NCBI GenBank assembly: GCA_963971405.1
Contig: OZ020490.1
Location: 18,625,464 to 18,689,463 of the forward strand
DNA length: 64,000 nt
Source: Psococerastis gibbosa
Lineage: Eukaryota; Arthropoda; Insecta; Psocodea; Psocidae
Reading direction: 5' to 3'
The translations under genes were made by a program, and so were the position numbers. Under the pieces are notes generated by a model that worked only from the letters and a program-made list of their open reading frames with translations, did no database searches and had not been told where the DNA came from. This document shows positions 1 to 10,390 of the stretch, piece after piece. Positions within the stretch are counted from its first letter, which is position 1, and each line of letters starts with the position of its first letter.

Positions 1-638
1 GTTTGCCAACGACATTGAGATAAGGAAAATCGTAGCTGCTCCAATAAGAAATGAACTTTCTGCCCTTTGCTATTTCATTGGCCATCTCCCCTTCGCCTTT
101 TTGGCAAGACCGTAGTGTAAAAAAAAACATTTCAATCGTGTAAAAGTCAAAACCACATATATATTGGATTCCAGAAATAGTCTACTATAGTCCCTAATCC
201 ATTTTAATGTATTATTAGTATATTTATTATATAGCCCTAAAAATTATCATTTTTTCCTAAAAAAAACGTTACCTAGTAGGGAAAAAGATTTCCCCATGAA
301 TTTAAGTTTTATTATTATAAAGCGGGTCACGTGACAGCATGTGATGCCGTGGAGTAGGAGAATGTTAGAGAAGTATTGGTAGTATACAAGATGTGACGTC
401 ATTTTCTTGTCACCCATATCGGCCAGCGTTTTGGCTCTTGCAATCTACAGTTATAAGCTCCAACACACATTTATTAATTAATTAATATCTACAATTATCT
501 ACAATAAAAAAAAAAAAATTAAATACAATACCTTATGCAGCATATCTTATTTTTTATTGTTACAACTGTCAAGTAGCCTGTTAGGCTGTTATGGAACAAG
601 TTTAGATTCGAAATTATGACTTTTTTAAGGATCCTTAA
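1..638. other. AT-rich non-coding DNA
   Basis: No gene, RNA or clear repeat is visible. Poly-A/T runs occur near 120, 250 and 508, and open frames are short and of random composition. Confidence 0.6.
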
Positions 639-639
639 G

Positions 640-840
640 ATGTCAATAAATGTAGCGTAGTGGTAGAGACTTCGACTTTCACCCGAAAGGTTGTTGGTTC
701 GAGTCCCACACTTGCTACATTTTCTGACCATGCTTCGGAGGGCATGTAAATCAGGCGGTCCCGGGCTATCCTAGTTGAATGTAAGAGAGGGCTTTATAGC
801 CCTAACTCCGCTTGGTTGGCTTAGTAATAGAACAAAATAA
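640..840 (+). mobile_element. SINE-1, tRNA-derived SINE
   Basis: The head carries an RNA polymerase III box A-like stretch (GTAGCGTAGTGGTAGAG) and about 45 bases later a near-perfect box B (GGTTCGAGTCC). The body (GCTTCGGAGGGCATGTAA, then GAGAGGGCTTTATAGCCCTAA) recurs at 42.9, 49.6, 51.25 and 59.5 kb. The copy ends in an AT-rich, TTTATT-type tail. The antisense strand gives a VGFEPTTF-like peptide, a common false protein call. Parentage is inferred from the boxes; no cloverleaf folds. Confidence 0.8.
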
Positions 841-849
841 GTCAATATT

Positions 850-1318
850 TATTTTATTTATTTATTTTTAATAAGAAGACTGCTTGGGTCTTGTGTCTTA
901 TCGGAAGTAGGCTCCTTTCGTCGCGTGGCCAATAAGTTACAGATTTATTACAATTAGACAGCTACTTTCATAGAGAGTGTCACCCAAAGCCAGTCATCTT
1001 AACGATCCCAACCCAATGAAAACAAGGACAATTCGCTAGTGCCCCAAAATAGACCACAAAGCTGTTAGCAGAACGACTGGATTTACAAACCACTGAAGCA
1101 AATTGTCAAATTAGCGAAAATCCAGATGGCAAGATTTGTATAAATAGCGTTGAAATCAGTCCCTGTAATACTCGAAATTGATTTCCCATCCCCAGAGCTT
1201 AGAACCTGAATGGAATATTATCGTTTGGGGGGAGGGGGAACAAAACAAAGCTGTAAAAGACAAGCAAGCGGAAAACTGTTTTCATCACCAATCCAATCTA
1301 TTTCAGTGCAAAAACATT
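850..1318. other. Unannotated non-coding stretch
   Basis: Nothing recognisable. The sequence is of ordinary mixed composition, with no repeat shared with other parts of the window that I could see. Confidence 0.5.
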
Positions 1319-1660
1319 GAAGCAGTTGGGTTTACGCAATCCAAGTTAGAAAAACTGTTTAAGGGCTATCCAAAGTTTATCAAATCTCGCATTACAAGGA
1401 CATAGGACTGCTATACTTTTCCTGTTCTTTAACCTTATAGTTGCTATTTCGCTGGGAGCGACTGGAACCATTGCGGCTCAACGACCATCGTTTCGAAGCA
1501 ACTGTATTGGGTTTACGAAATCCAAGTTAGAAACAACTGCTTGAGGGCTCTCGAAAGTTTAACAAATCTCGTATAACAAGGACATTCTACTGCTGTACTT
1601 TTGCGCTAAGCGGTAACGACTGCGGCTCTAAGATCGTCGTTGTGCACTGCTACATTATTT
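1319..1660. repeat. Degenerate tandem duplication of ~180 bp
   Basis: The stretch starting at 1321 (GGGTTTACGCAATCCAAGTT) is repeated near 1508 with substitutions (GGGTTTACGAAATCCAAGTT). Both copies continue with AAATCTCG, then an ACAAGGACAT block and an ACTGCTRTACTTTT block. The two copies diverge in their second half. This looks like an old local duplication. Confidence 0.7.
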
Positions 1661-2094
1661 TTGGTTCTGGTTTCGCTGGGAACGACTACTGTTAGTCGTT
1701 AACGACGATCATTGGCCACTTCTCCAAGACCCGTCATAACGAACAGTCTTAGAACGATTATTGTGGGGTGCATGTGATAGTAATATTGTTGTGTTGCTAT
1801 TGTTCTCAATTGCATACTAATGATTCACTCTGGACAGCTAGGTCTAAAGGTAATTCACGTGTCTACCAGCGTACCTATAGCCTGCTGTCATCAATTGTGC
1901 GTCATTACTAGCCAATCAGAGCGCTAGTTACATGTCTTTTTTAGACTACAGATGGGTAGGCTCCCTGAAGTGATACAAGACTGGCAACGGCGACTTAAGA
2001 CTTAAAGGGTAATTCCGAGGTAACTCCCAGACGACTTCAGACTATTAAGCGAGCTGTGCCATGTAATTAGAGTAAGTCTATTCATAGTGTATTA

Positions 2095-2425
2095 CCTTAT
2101 ATTGTATGTATTAATCAGAAGTTTTTTTATTGAGTTCAGCTTCCTACATGGTCAAATAAACCTAACACTTATGTGACACGAGGGAAAAATTCTGGTTTAA
2201 GTATAATTATATTATATTGTACCTCTGTATATTAATCAGAAGTTTTTTTATTGAGTTCAGCTTCCGACATGGTCAAATAAACTTAACACGTATGTGACAC
2301 GAGGGAAAAATTCTAGTGTAAGTGTAATTATATTATATTGTACCTTTGTATATTAATCATAAGTTCATTTATTTGGTACAATCTCCTGGTCAAATAGACC
2401 ATAACAACACTTAGTAAGTTTCCGG
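2095..2425. repeat. Tandem repeat, 121-bp unit, about 2.7 copies
   Basis: TTAATCAGAAG starts at 2111 and 2232, and a diverged version starts at 2353, giving an exact 121-bp period. Units 1 and 2 are nearly identical, including the CATGGTCAAATAAAC and GTGACACGAGGGAAAAAT blocks. Unit 3 is shortened and diverged. No coding content. Confidence 0.9.
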
Positions 2426-2944
2426 TGTAACGGAAGTGTTACTAAAATGCAATCACATCGCTAGGTAACGTACAAGACAGGAAATTGTAGTCTACTTCTA
2501 TTTTCACAAAAGGAACTAAATTTTCCAAGAAATTAGGGATAGGGGTGGGAGCGGAAGAGTAGTGAAAGCAAGTTAACAATGTCGTAAAATTTCTTCTGTG
2601 AAATATTAAAATCTCGTTAGTGATGTAGGAGGCCTTCAACTTCCTCAAGCTTTTGACTGCGCCATAGAACGTGCTTAGTGTGTGTGTGTGTTCTTGTAAA
2701 ATTTTATATTAGGGCACTGTAGCATAAATGAAGTTGATGGTTTAAATTTTATCTCATCATCATATCATTATGGTTTACAAACTCCGTTAGACCTTACTTT
2801 AAAGGAGAGCTAGAAAACCGAAATTCATCGTACAATCAGGCTGGAGTGACGTTTCAAAAGTTTCATCATCAGGCATAGTCCTGATCGTTTCTGGATGATT
2901 GACTCATTGTTCTTGTATTTTACTATGAATTATTGAGTAAATCT

Positions 2945-3012
2945 AACCCCCTTGAGGATTCGAACAAGGTTCCATTGAAATGCAAGCTGTCTAACCACTA
3001 ACCTCGCCGGAG
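2945..3012 (-). mobile_element. tRNA-like SINE head (fragment)
   Basis: On the minus strand a box A-like stretch (GAGGTTAGTGGTTAGACAG) is followed by a box B-like stretch (TTGTTCGAATCCTC). The acceptor stem does not pair, so a functional tRNA is unlikely. It is probably a SINE head or tRNA pseudogene. Confidence 0.5.
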
Positions 3013-3231
3013 TATGCTAGTTTGAAACTTCACTTTTTCCCTAATTAATGACAACGATATCGTGCCTAATATCATGCTGGGCTGGGTTATGTGATCAGTG
3101 TTCATGACTGTTGCTTCTTTTAGCTTCCATTGCTTGAAACCTGTCTCCATATGAATGATCCTGGCGTTGTTCCATTTGATTTTATGGTATTATGTCCAGG
3201 CATGGTATTTCTGATTTCTCTGATTCTCCTA

Positions 3232-3418
3232 GTCTAACGCAAGGTCGGATACAGGGCAGGAGGGGTAGCTGCCCCCCCCCCAAATTTGGTAAATCTATTG
3301 TAAATAAATGTATTACGGTCTGATTTAATCGATCCTACATATGTTTTTCCTATTTTGACCCACAACTACCCCCTCCACTCCCCCCAAAAAATGGGCTGGA
3401 TCCGTCCCTGGTCTAACG
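3232..3418. mobile_element. hAT-like MITE, family M1 (171 bp)
   Basis: The element spans 3240-3410 between perfect 8-bp direct repeats GTCTAACG (3232-3239 and 3411-3418). Terminal inverted repeats are CAAGGTCGGATACAG and, on the other end read inward, CAGGGACGGATCCAG. The interior has C/G runs and no coding capacity. The 8-bp duplication and CA..G tips fit hAT elements. Related copies lie at 9.25, 36.66, 45.0 and 63.6 kb, with weaker ones at 5.53 and 26.27 kb. Confidence 0.88.
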
Positions 3419-3777
3419 TCAGTTCGTATACCTGAAATCTTTCAGCTAGTGACCAACATGTTTCCCCTATGTATTTTTGAATTGAAATACTTGCATGATA
3501 CATTCTGAATACCCCCTGATTAATGCAAGCAGTGTATCCGAAACTCCTAATCCGCGACAAATGCCCAGGGGACTGGAAATATCTCGTATAGAATACTTAA
3601 TGCACATACGCTCATAGGGGAGCAGCAATTATTCAAAGGGCTAAATGGAGAAGCTTCATGTCAAACCCATGTGAAATTAGGGGGGGCAAAGGGAAAGGGT
3701 GTGCAGCACTACATGGCCAATTCTAGTCTGCCTGCAATGTGATACGTATAGAACTCGAAATTACGACTATCCGAATT

Positions 3778-4146
3778 GAGACAAAAACTTTAGCACCCCA
3801 AATATTGTTGTTTTTATTGAATTTTTATTTTTTATTTAATTAACAAGGCAAGTTATTAAAGATTTGTCTCAGATAAGTTGAAGAAGACTACTTCATGTAT
3901 AATATAATAGGACATATTAAATTTTTCGTACTTTAGTTCTTACATAAAAAAACAGTGGGGACTAAAATTTCGCGTAATCTTGGATTTTTGAAAAAAACCA
4001 CAAAACCGAAAAGTAAAAATACCCGATTACATGATGCACGAAGTAGTCTTCTACAACTTAAATGAGCCAAATTTTTATTAACTTGCTGAGTTAATGACAT
4101 AAAAAATGAAAATTATTAAATTCTGGAGTGCCAATTTTCAACGTAG
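3778..4146. mobile_element. Imperfect foldback element (~370 bp)
   Basis: The left arm contains AAGTTGAAGAAGACTACTTC (about 3876). The right arm contains its near-reverse-complement GAAGTAGTCTTCTACAACTT (about 4050). Pairing extends outward through the AACAAGGCAAGTTATT / AACTTGCTGAGTT blocks towards CACCCC / GGAGTG. Arms are about 110 bases with many mismatches. No transposase. I see no convincing target duplication. Confidence 0.65.
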
Positions 4147-4289
4147 CAAATCCTCTTAAGCCTTAAGCATTATAAATTATTTTGTAAGCAAGGCATTTTT
4201 ATAAAATTAATTAATTCCTAGTTTCATAATCGTTAAGATATGAAATCGATCTTCCAAAAATGTGTAGAGCCCGTGATGTTCAGAAAACC

Positions 4290-4443
4290 TCACACATTGT
4301 TAAAATTAATCACTTTGTATAGTTTTACGTAATAAAATTAAATTAAAAACAAAACAAACGTGAGCCGAAACCGGTTGTGTATGTTTTTAATTTTAATTTA
4401 TTACGTAAAACTATACAAAGTGATTAATTTTAACAATGTGTGA
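4290..4443. mobile_element. Near-perfect palindrome, 61-bp arms, 32-bp loop
   Basis: The arm 4290-4350 reads as the reverse complement of 4383-4443 almost without mismatch, across blocks such as ATTAATCACTTTGTATAG and TTTTACGTAATAAA. The loop contains CGAAACCGG. The arms are so well matched that the element is young or has been corrected by hairpin-mediated repair. No protein coding. Confidence 0.9.
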
Positions 4444-4552
4444 CAGCAAGTTTTACAAAGTTACTAAGGAGACTATTATGTTTATTCAGAAAACCTTCTT
4501 TTATGTTCAATACAGAACTGTATTAATGCTCATTTATTGCTTTCCTATTGAT

Positions 4553-4775
4553 ACTTGCTATACAGAAAGCTTTGTGATGGTCGGATATTCCGATTTCGGG
4601 ATTTCAATGGATTTAAACGTATGGAGGTCTCAGGAACCATAAGAAGTGGTTTTGGCGAAATCTCTGTCTGTCTGTTGGTCGATTTGTGGGCAAACTTCTT
4701 GGTGGATATGGATGAAATTTGACAAGTAGGTTCACAAATATCATACCTCGGGACCTAGAGGCCTTTTTTAAACTT
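4553..4775 (+). mobile_element. HLN-1 (Helentron/DINE-like) 5' fragment
   Basis: This is a diverged copy of the 5' part of the family seen complete at 17.0 kb: GAAAGCTTTGTGATGGTCG, CAGGAACCATAAGAAGTGG, TCTGTCTGTCTGTTGGTCGA and CATACCTCGGGACC. The 3' half is missing. Confidence 0.85.
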
Positions 4776-5337
4776 ATTTTTCATATTTCATTTTGATGGG
4801 AAATGACAGAATCGGACTAAGTACCTCCAAACAGATTCAATTGGCAAAAAAAGAGGCCAACAGAACCTTCCTGAAATTGGATGTTTTTTTACATAAGTAT
4901 TGGGCTAAAACGAGAGATGGGACATTCAAGCACGCCAAAAATGTGTCTTTGAATCCTGGGGCCTTTAGGATTAAAAACTACAGCAATGTATATATAAATA
5001 AGCCTTAAAGCGATTGCGTTTTAACGAGTACAAAATGCCAAAAATGACTTTCCATTATACAGCTGTCAATAACATTAAAATATTACGGGGGTAGCTATTG
5101 AAGGCGGGTATATAATATGTGATTAATGGTTTCCAAAATATTGTATTTTGGGGAAAATTACCATGGCCAATCTGAGCCTTCTCACTCTAGTGCCAAGGGT
5201 AGTGAATTATGTTTTCGATTTTTAAATGCTTACCCGGTTATTGTTCAGCTAATTTACATGTTTTTATTTGGAAACTATCCAATGAACGATTGCAAAAAAT
5301 ATTTTTAAATGCATGGCACCTCGCAAGCGATCAAATC
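4776..5337. other. Unannotated non-coding stretch
   Basis: Several open frames of 60-71 codons overlap here in different frames, with no recognisable motif. I treat them as chance. Confidence 0.5.
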
Positions 5338-5338
5338 A

Positions 5339-5486
5339 TTAGGCGGGGTTTCCACATACGTCAATGTTCAATGGTAAATATGGTATTGACGTTTCAGTAG
5401 ACATTAAAGGCATACTAAAAATGTCTGCTACCACGTCAAAACCATATTTACCATTGACCATTGACGTATGTGGAAACCCCGCCTTA
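5339..5486. mobile_element. Foldback element, TAGGCG family (copy 1)
   Basis: The element 5342-5483 is flanked by TTA on both sides. The tips are GGCGGGGTTTCCAC and its complement GTGGAAACCCCGCC. Inside the tips are copy-specific arms (ATACGTCAATG / CATTGACGTAT and ATGGTAAATATGGT / ACCATATTTACCAT). The centre has the family core, intact on the right side as AATGTCTGCTACCACGTC. The 3-bp TTA duplication recalls PIF/Harbinger elements, but no transposase is present. Confidence 0.88.
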
Positions 5487-5530
5487 GGGCGTACCAATGT
5501 TACACAAGCAATGGTTGCTTTGATGCAAGT

Positions 5531-5692
5531 CAGTGCAAGAGGAAAATTTGTAAAAGTTGTATGTAAGTTTAAAAGGTAATTTATTTGTTGAAAATTTGAG
5601 TTTTATTCAATTCTTTTATAATCATATGAATTTACACATTTAGGGGGGGGGGAGTCATGACCCCCCTGACCTCCCCCGTGGATCTGCCATTG
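5531..5692. mobile_element. hAT-like MITE, family M1 (degraded)
   Basis: The interior (AGTTTAAAAGGTAATTTATT, G-run, GTCATGACCCCCC) matches the copy at 9.25 kb, and the right tip GTGGATCTGCCATTG is clear. The left tip is eroded (CAGTGCAAGAGG). The flanking 8-mers do not match, so the ends are uncertain. Confidence 0.65.
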
Positions 5693-5699
5693 AGTCAAC

Positions 5700-6174
5700 G
5701 AACGCACGGGATTTAACAGCGATGGTCATAGTGAACGTAAAGGCGTAGAGCTAATGGAAAATAATAATTTATCCAAGAATAAGTGTGAATTAACCAAAAT
5801 AAAACCCAATGCATGCATATTGACAAACAAAAATAAAGCTATTTAAAAATTAAAATCACAAATTGTTAATCAACCGAGATTTAGTCATATTAGTTAGTGC
5901 TGAAGTACGGTCCAAATATTTCATATAAAAATTAAAATTTTAACTACAATCATGGCTTCACATACGAAATAACGTGGAAATATACAAAAACCAAGTTTTC
6001 CTTCGAAAGTATAAAAAAAAAAAACATGAAGTCAATCATGCTCAAAATCTTTTACAATGCATAGCATGGTTAGGTGAGCTGGAAAATTATTTACGAAGAT
6101 TTTTCTTTTCTATGACACGCTGACCCTTTAATAAAAACACTACACAACCAAAAGAAAACTTTCTATTGAAACTC
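5700..6174. other. AT-rich non-coding stretch
   Basis: No gene or repeat recognised. Confidence 0.5.
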
Positions 6175-6471
6175 TCAAGAATTTTCGATTAAGGATCGGA
6201 ATTTTGTTATGATTGAGCTAACTTTCCCTGGAACTGTATCATTTTCACTACCTATTCCCCACAATACTACCCCGTAACGACCCCCCATTCCACTTTGGTT
6301 TGAGTCACAATGGAACTCAGGAAATATTGAGGGTTCATATACGACCATACGCACAGGAAATGTTTCCAAAGGAAAATCTAAACATGGTTTCTCTCGAACC
6401 CCTCCGGGCTTTGAATGATTAACTTCACTTGCGACATATAAGTCTGTGAACTCGGTAGCCTTACAATACAT
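6175..6471 (-). other. Unrecognised 98-codon open frame
   Basis: A methionine-started frame encodes 98 residues of more even composition than its surroundings (KPGGVREKPCL, GMGGRYGVVLWGIGSEND). I recognise no domain, signal peptide or membrane segment. There is no obvious promoter, polyadenylation or splice context, and no second copy in the window. It may be a decayed transposon exon, a single exon of a host gene, or chance. I do not assign a function. Confidence 0.2.
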
Positions 6472-6865
6472 TATTAACTGTAATTTTACTCGCGGCTATA
6501 AATCGTTTGTTGTCTTGTGCTTTATACTCGTTAATCGAGTTTCAGCAAATATTTGAAACTTTACTAAAGAGTAATGCAAGCGTGATATGACAGTACAGAC
6601 TCAGTACCTTCAGTAGTCCTTGTACAAAATTATAAGAGAACAAACTTACTACCCGTAGAAAAGCGTGGGGACAATATTTATTTTTCTATTAAATGACAAG
6701 GTTTCCATATTTGGTGGCAAAATTCAACAATACCTAATGGTTATAAATTGATACTTTGCAACAAACAATTTGAATTTTTCACACGACTACGTACAATATG
6801 TATCTGGAGTAGTTATTGAGAAAACAATTTTTAGCAGTTATTTGTTTAGAGTTTTTTTGCGGGCT

Positions 6866-6890
6866 AGGTTAGATTAGGTTAGGTTTGCCG
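6866..6890. repeat. Short TTAGG-like run
   Basis: GGTTAGATTAGGTTAGG is about three and a half units of the arthropod telomere repeat. It directly precedes an HLN-1 fragment. It could be chance or a scar of telomere-repeat addition at a break. Confidence 0.4.
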
Positions 6891-6902
6891 TTTGTATACA
6901 AA

Positions 6903-7042
6903 TCTACGAGCAGACAGACAGACAAACATTTTGTTTAAAAAACACTTTTTTTGCTTCTGGGACTTCAAAACGTGTAAATTCGCTGAAATCTCGGAATTAG
7001 AAATTTCGACCATCACAAATATTTCCTTATACTAACGTAAAC
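6903..7042 (-). mobile_element. HLN-1 5' fragment (minus)
   Basis: It carries the GACAGACAGACAAACATTTT microsatellite, TTCTGGGACTTCAAAACGTG, and TTTCGACCATCACAAATA near the hairpin end. The rest of the element is missing. Confidence 0.85.
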
Positions 7043-7376
7043 ATAGTAAAAACTACCTGTAGGCTATGTATGCAATGAAGCTAGAAAACAACGGAGTACC
7101 ACCTAAACCTTCCGTTCTTTTGCTTACTTCCTTTTCTTCCCTTTTGTAAATTTAATTAGAAAAAAAACCCTTCGGCTCAACTAACAAAACCAGGGCCTAA
7201 CCTTCAAGCTACCCTTATATAACCTGCGTTTAATTAAACCGAGGGCTAGTTTAAAATGTAAACAAACGGATTAAAAATCACTGTTTAAAATTTTATCCAC
7301 GTCGCTACATAAACAAGGTACTACCCGACAACGATAGGATGCCATTTGGAACACTTGCGATGGAATTGTAATGGAA

Positions 7377-7432
7377 TGGTCAGCATGCAACCCCGGTAAG
7401 GTGGAGACTCGAGGTCGAATCCCGTTTCCATC
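7377..7432 (+). mobile_element. tRNA-like SINE head (weak)
   Basis: CCCCGGTAAGGTGGAGACTC followed by GAGGTCGAATCCCG resembles a degraded box A and box B. Only this short piece is recognisable. Confidence 0.35.
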
Positions 7433-7571
7433 TATTTTTTAATGTCTTCGTTTCTCTTATCAGGTGGGTAGTTTGACTTGCTCTTCATCACGTTTATATT
7501 TCCCCACTGACAACTTAAAAGGTTCAGTAGGAATTTTAACGCTAGCAACTGAAAGGCCGCATCAACAAACA

Positions 7572-8045
7572 AGTACTTACTTACTTTATCCAACGCCCGA
7601 ACGTGGTAGTTCAACCATTCGTCGCCGAGCTTCCCAATAGCGGTTCACCAAGTCATCGTTCGGGTAGGTGAGAGCCGTGCAGTCCCTCAGGTGGTCCTCG
7701 TCCATTCTTCCACCGTGACATAGTGGACATGTGTCATCGGCTGCAAGGCCAATGCGGTGTAGGTGGGCTTGAAGGTAGTCATGGCCGGTATTGAGGCGGA
7801 ATCTAGCAACAGCTTCAGCTCTCTCAAGGTTCCTACAGATGGGTCCCACTGTAGCAAGATTCTCCCACTTTTTGCCAGTGCTTAGGGTCTTGAGGGTGTT
7901 CTTCGTGGCACTGCAGATTGCAGCAAACAAGTAGTGAGTGTGACGTACGGGGTGGAGTGCTGGCCACTGAGGAAGGACTGCTGAATGTGGTGGAAATGCA
8001 AATGTCTCGGTACTTCATCGGGTGTAAGCCATTGGAGAGGAGACG
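7572..8045 (-). pseudogene. 5'-truncated LINE, C-terminal pol fragment with TAAG tail
   Basis: The minus strand encodes the end of a non-LTR retrotransposon polyprotein. The residues ARFRLNTGHDYLQAHLHRIG are followed by a zinc-knuckle-like TCPLCHGG...DEDHLRDC. Jockey/I-type elements carry this Cys-His motif after the RNase H or reverse transcriptase part. The frame ends near 7586 and runs into a (GTAA)n tail, typical of target-primed insertion. Upstream, around 7930-8045, the same protein continues in another frame, so at least one frameshift is present. No reverse transcriptase core is left. A shorter copy with the same tail is at 36.0 kb. Confidence 0.85.
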
Positions 8046-8509
8046 TAAAAAAGTTCATCAACTGAACGTATTTTGAATACATTTAAAAACACACCACAAT
8101 TATTAGTATTACTTACAAATTAGTTACTTAATGTTAGACTAAGCTTTTTTTCAATTGTAAGCTGCACAGGGGCTGAGCCCTGCAGCATGTTATAATTAAA
8201 ATTAAAATAAAATAGGGCAGACTACGTACATATTATCTATGAAAGCCATTGAATCACTATAATTGTGTTTAGAGGAAGTATTCTATTAGGATAAAAATTA
8301 CGACAGGAAGGAAAACTAATGAATTGCTCAAATCAATATTACTATGGGAACTCAAAGTTTCCCTTATGGTAATGTAATGCCATTGTTGGCGTTCATTGTT
8401 TGTCAAATCGTATTTTGAATTATCCATCCATCCATCCATCACCTAGTCTTATTTATGGCGGTAAGGGGTAAGGGCAACATTTCAAAAGGAAACCCTTTCA
8501 CTTGCTCTT

Positions 8510-8685
8510 TTTAAGCCCTTGTAATAATTTTTTCGCATACAAACAATTCAATGATTGTACCCGAATAACCTCTTTAGCCGCTTCTGTAGGTAATACCTGT
8601 GTTGAGTTACGACAGGTCTGCGATCGCATGGTGCGTAGAGACTTGCACAAGTACGAACAAGCTACCACTATGGCATCGAAATACT
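8510..8685 (-). mobile_element. SINE-2 copy (minus)
   Basis: Read on the minus strand: a GGTGG-like head (ATAGTGGTAGCTTGTTCG), TACTTGTGCAAGTCT, CTGTCGTAACTCAACACAG, GGCTAAAGAGGTTATTCG and a GAATTGTTTG end. The same order appears at 12.2, 39.2, 46.0 and 61.2 kb. The head resembles a tRNA box A; box B is not clear. Confidence 0.75.
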
Positions 8686-9239
8686 TCAAACAAATGAGAA
8701 AAATTCTTCTTTTCTGACAAGCCAATCAGGGAAATAAACAATTAGGGCTCACACGTGTTCTCCGAAAGGCTGTATGTACAGCAGCCATGTTGGAGATCTA
8801 TTCATCAGACGTCCATTTGAAATTAGAAGACATTTTACTGCAGCATTTATTCAAAGGAAGAAGCATTAAATATTTTAAAATGGGCGGGGAATATACTAAC
8901 TAATTTAACACAGAACAAAAGTCCACAACTTCCAGCATTTGTAATAGGATGTACATTGAATAAGAAAAGTACGCTTATTTGAAGTAGGCCAGCGGGTAGA
9001 TAAGGAAATGAAATGTTTAAAGTGGCTGCGCTTAATATTTCCAGGCAAGCAAACAACGACTTCACCGCTTACATTATGGTTTCATTAGTGGAATTAAGTT
9101 ACGGCACATTCTGTACAATAGTGTAACTAATAACTACAATAGAAATGTAAAAACTACTGAGCTACCATATAAACTACATAAGCTTATGCTATGAAAATTA
9201 CTGTTTAGTGTTTTTTATTGTTAGGTCGAATCCTGTCGG
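8686..9239. other. Unannotated non-coding stretch
   Basis: No gene or repeat recognised. Short frames on both strands have random composition. Confidence 0.5.
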
Positions 9240-9430
9240 GTTCCACACAAGGGCGGATCCAGCCGAAAATTTAGGGGGGTCACAAGTTTTTTGTGAGTTT
9301 AAAAGGTAATTTTTATTTGTTGAAAAGTTAAGTTCATTTTTTTTTCTTTTGCTAGGTATCTTATGAATTTACTCATTTAGGGGGGGTCAGGGGGGTCATG
9401 ACCCCCCCCCGTGGAGCCATTGGTTCCATA
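9240..9430. mobile_element. hAT-like MITE, family M1 (175 bp)
   Basis: Element 9248-9422 lies between GTTCCACA (9240-9247) and GTTCCATA (9423-9430), an 8-bp duplication with one difference. The tips are CAAGGGCGGATCCAGCC and GTGGAGCCATTG. The interior has TTAGGGGGGGTC and GTCATGACCCCCC. Confidence 0.85.
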
Positions 9431-10219
9431 AGGCTTACTGTAACCCGGTTTTGTCTTCAAAGTAGCTGAGCTTCTGAGAAATGCCTTAGCAGGAGTTCTC
9501 AAACTTTCTTGGACCCCTGGATTATTTTATGATTTTCCGTGGAATTATCTTGTGTCGTGTATCGAAAGTAAGGAACGATAAAACTAATGTAACATTGGAA
9601 ATTGTTTCCAAAAATGGCTGTGACAAGAAAATCGTTAAATTCTAGGACCAAGGCCAGGTTAGTTCCTGCCTACAATTACATGCTAATATTTGATTAAATG
9701 TTCAAGATTGGTATCGGTCAAATTTTGAATTGAATTTCAGTGCAAAGATTTACTGTAGTTTATTTAAAATTTCCAATAACTCAGCTGTTTTATTTTCTTA
9801 TTTCTAACTTTGGCCCGTGGTTCAACTGATGTCTGATAGGTATTATGGTAGATTCTATCATGCTAGAGAGCACTACTATGTACCAATGCACGGTGGTGCC
9901 GTACAGTATTCCTTACCGAGGGTGGTCGGAACAGCCTGAAGTATATTGTACAGCAATTTGTCGTAGTATTCACCCACAGCATTTTTTGCGCCAAGGTCCA
10001 TTAATAATTAGGCACATAATGTGGTAGGAAGGGAAAGTAATGAAACGGGGCGATTGTCAGAGATATCCTTGATTTATAGGGCGCTGCTGACAAATTATTC
10101 TCTTGCTTTTACCCTTTTTGAGGTTTCGGAAAATGTTTGGGTCGACAAAAGAGAAATTAACGCCGCGTAATTAGCTAAACCACACCTGGTTATATCCCGG
10201 AGAAATCATGTCCCTAATG
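9431..10219. other. Unannotated non-coding stretch
   Basis: No gene seen. A 60-codon frame at 9845-10027 has no recognisable feature. Confidence 0.5.
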
Positions 10220-10224
10220 CTGAG

Positions 10225-10390
10225 GTCCTGAGGCGAATGGATACAGAGGCTGAGGTGCTGCTGACGGTTGAGAAACGGAAACTACCTTAGTCATGTGATG
10301 AGGAACGAAAAGTATCGTCTTCTGCATGTAATAATCCAAGGGAAAATAGAAGGTCATAGAACTTCCGGCAGAAGAGCATCATGGTTAAAA
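10225..10390 (+). pseudogene. LINE C-terminal fragment, 5' part (split by HLN-1)
   Basis: After a frameshift or stop near 10290 the plus strand encodes YLSHVMRNEKYRLL, then a QGKIEG-like stretch and GRRASWLK. This matches the C-terminal tail shared by many insect non-LTR pol proteins (GHVMR...RLLQLI..GK.EG...GRRR.SWLKNL..W). The reading stops at an A-run where a Helentron-like element begins, and resumes at 11291. A second copy of the same LINE tail is at 23.9 kb on the minus strand. Confidence 0.8.
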
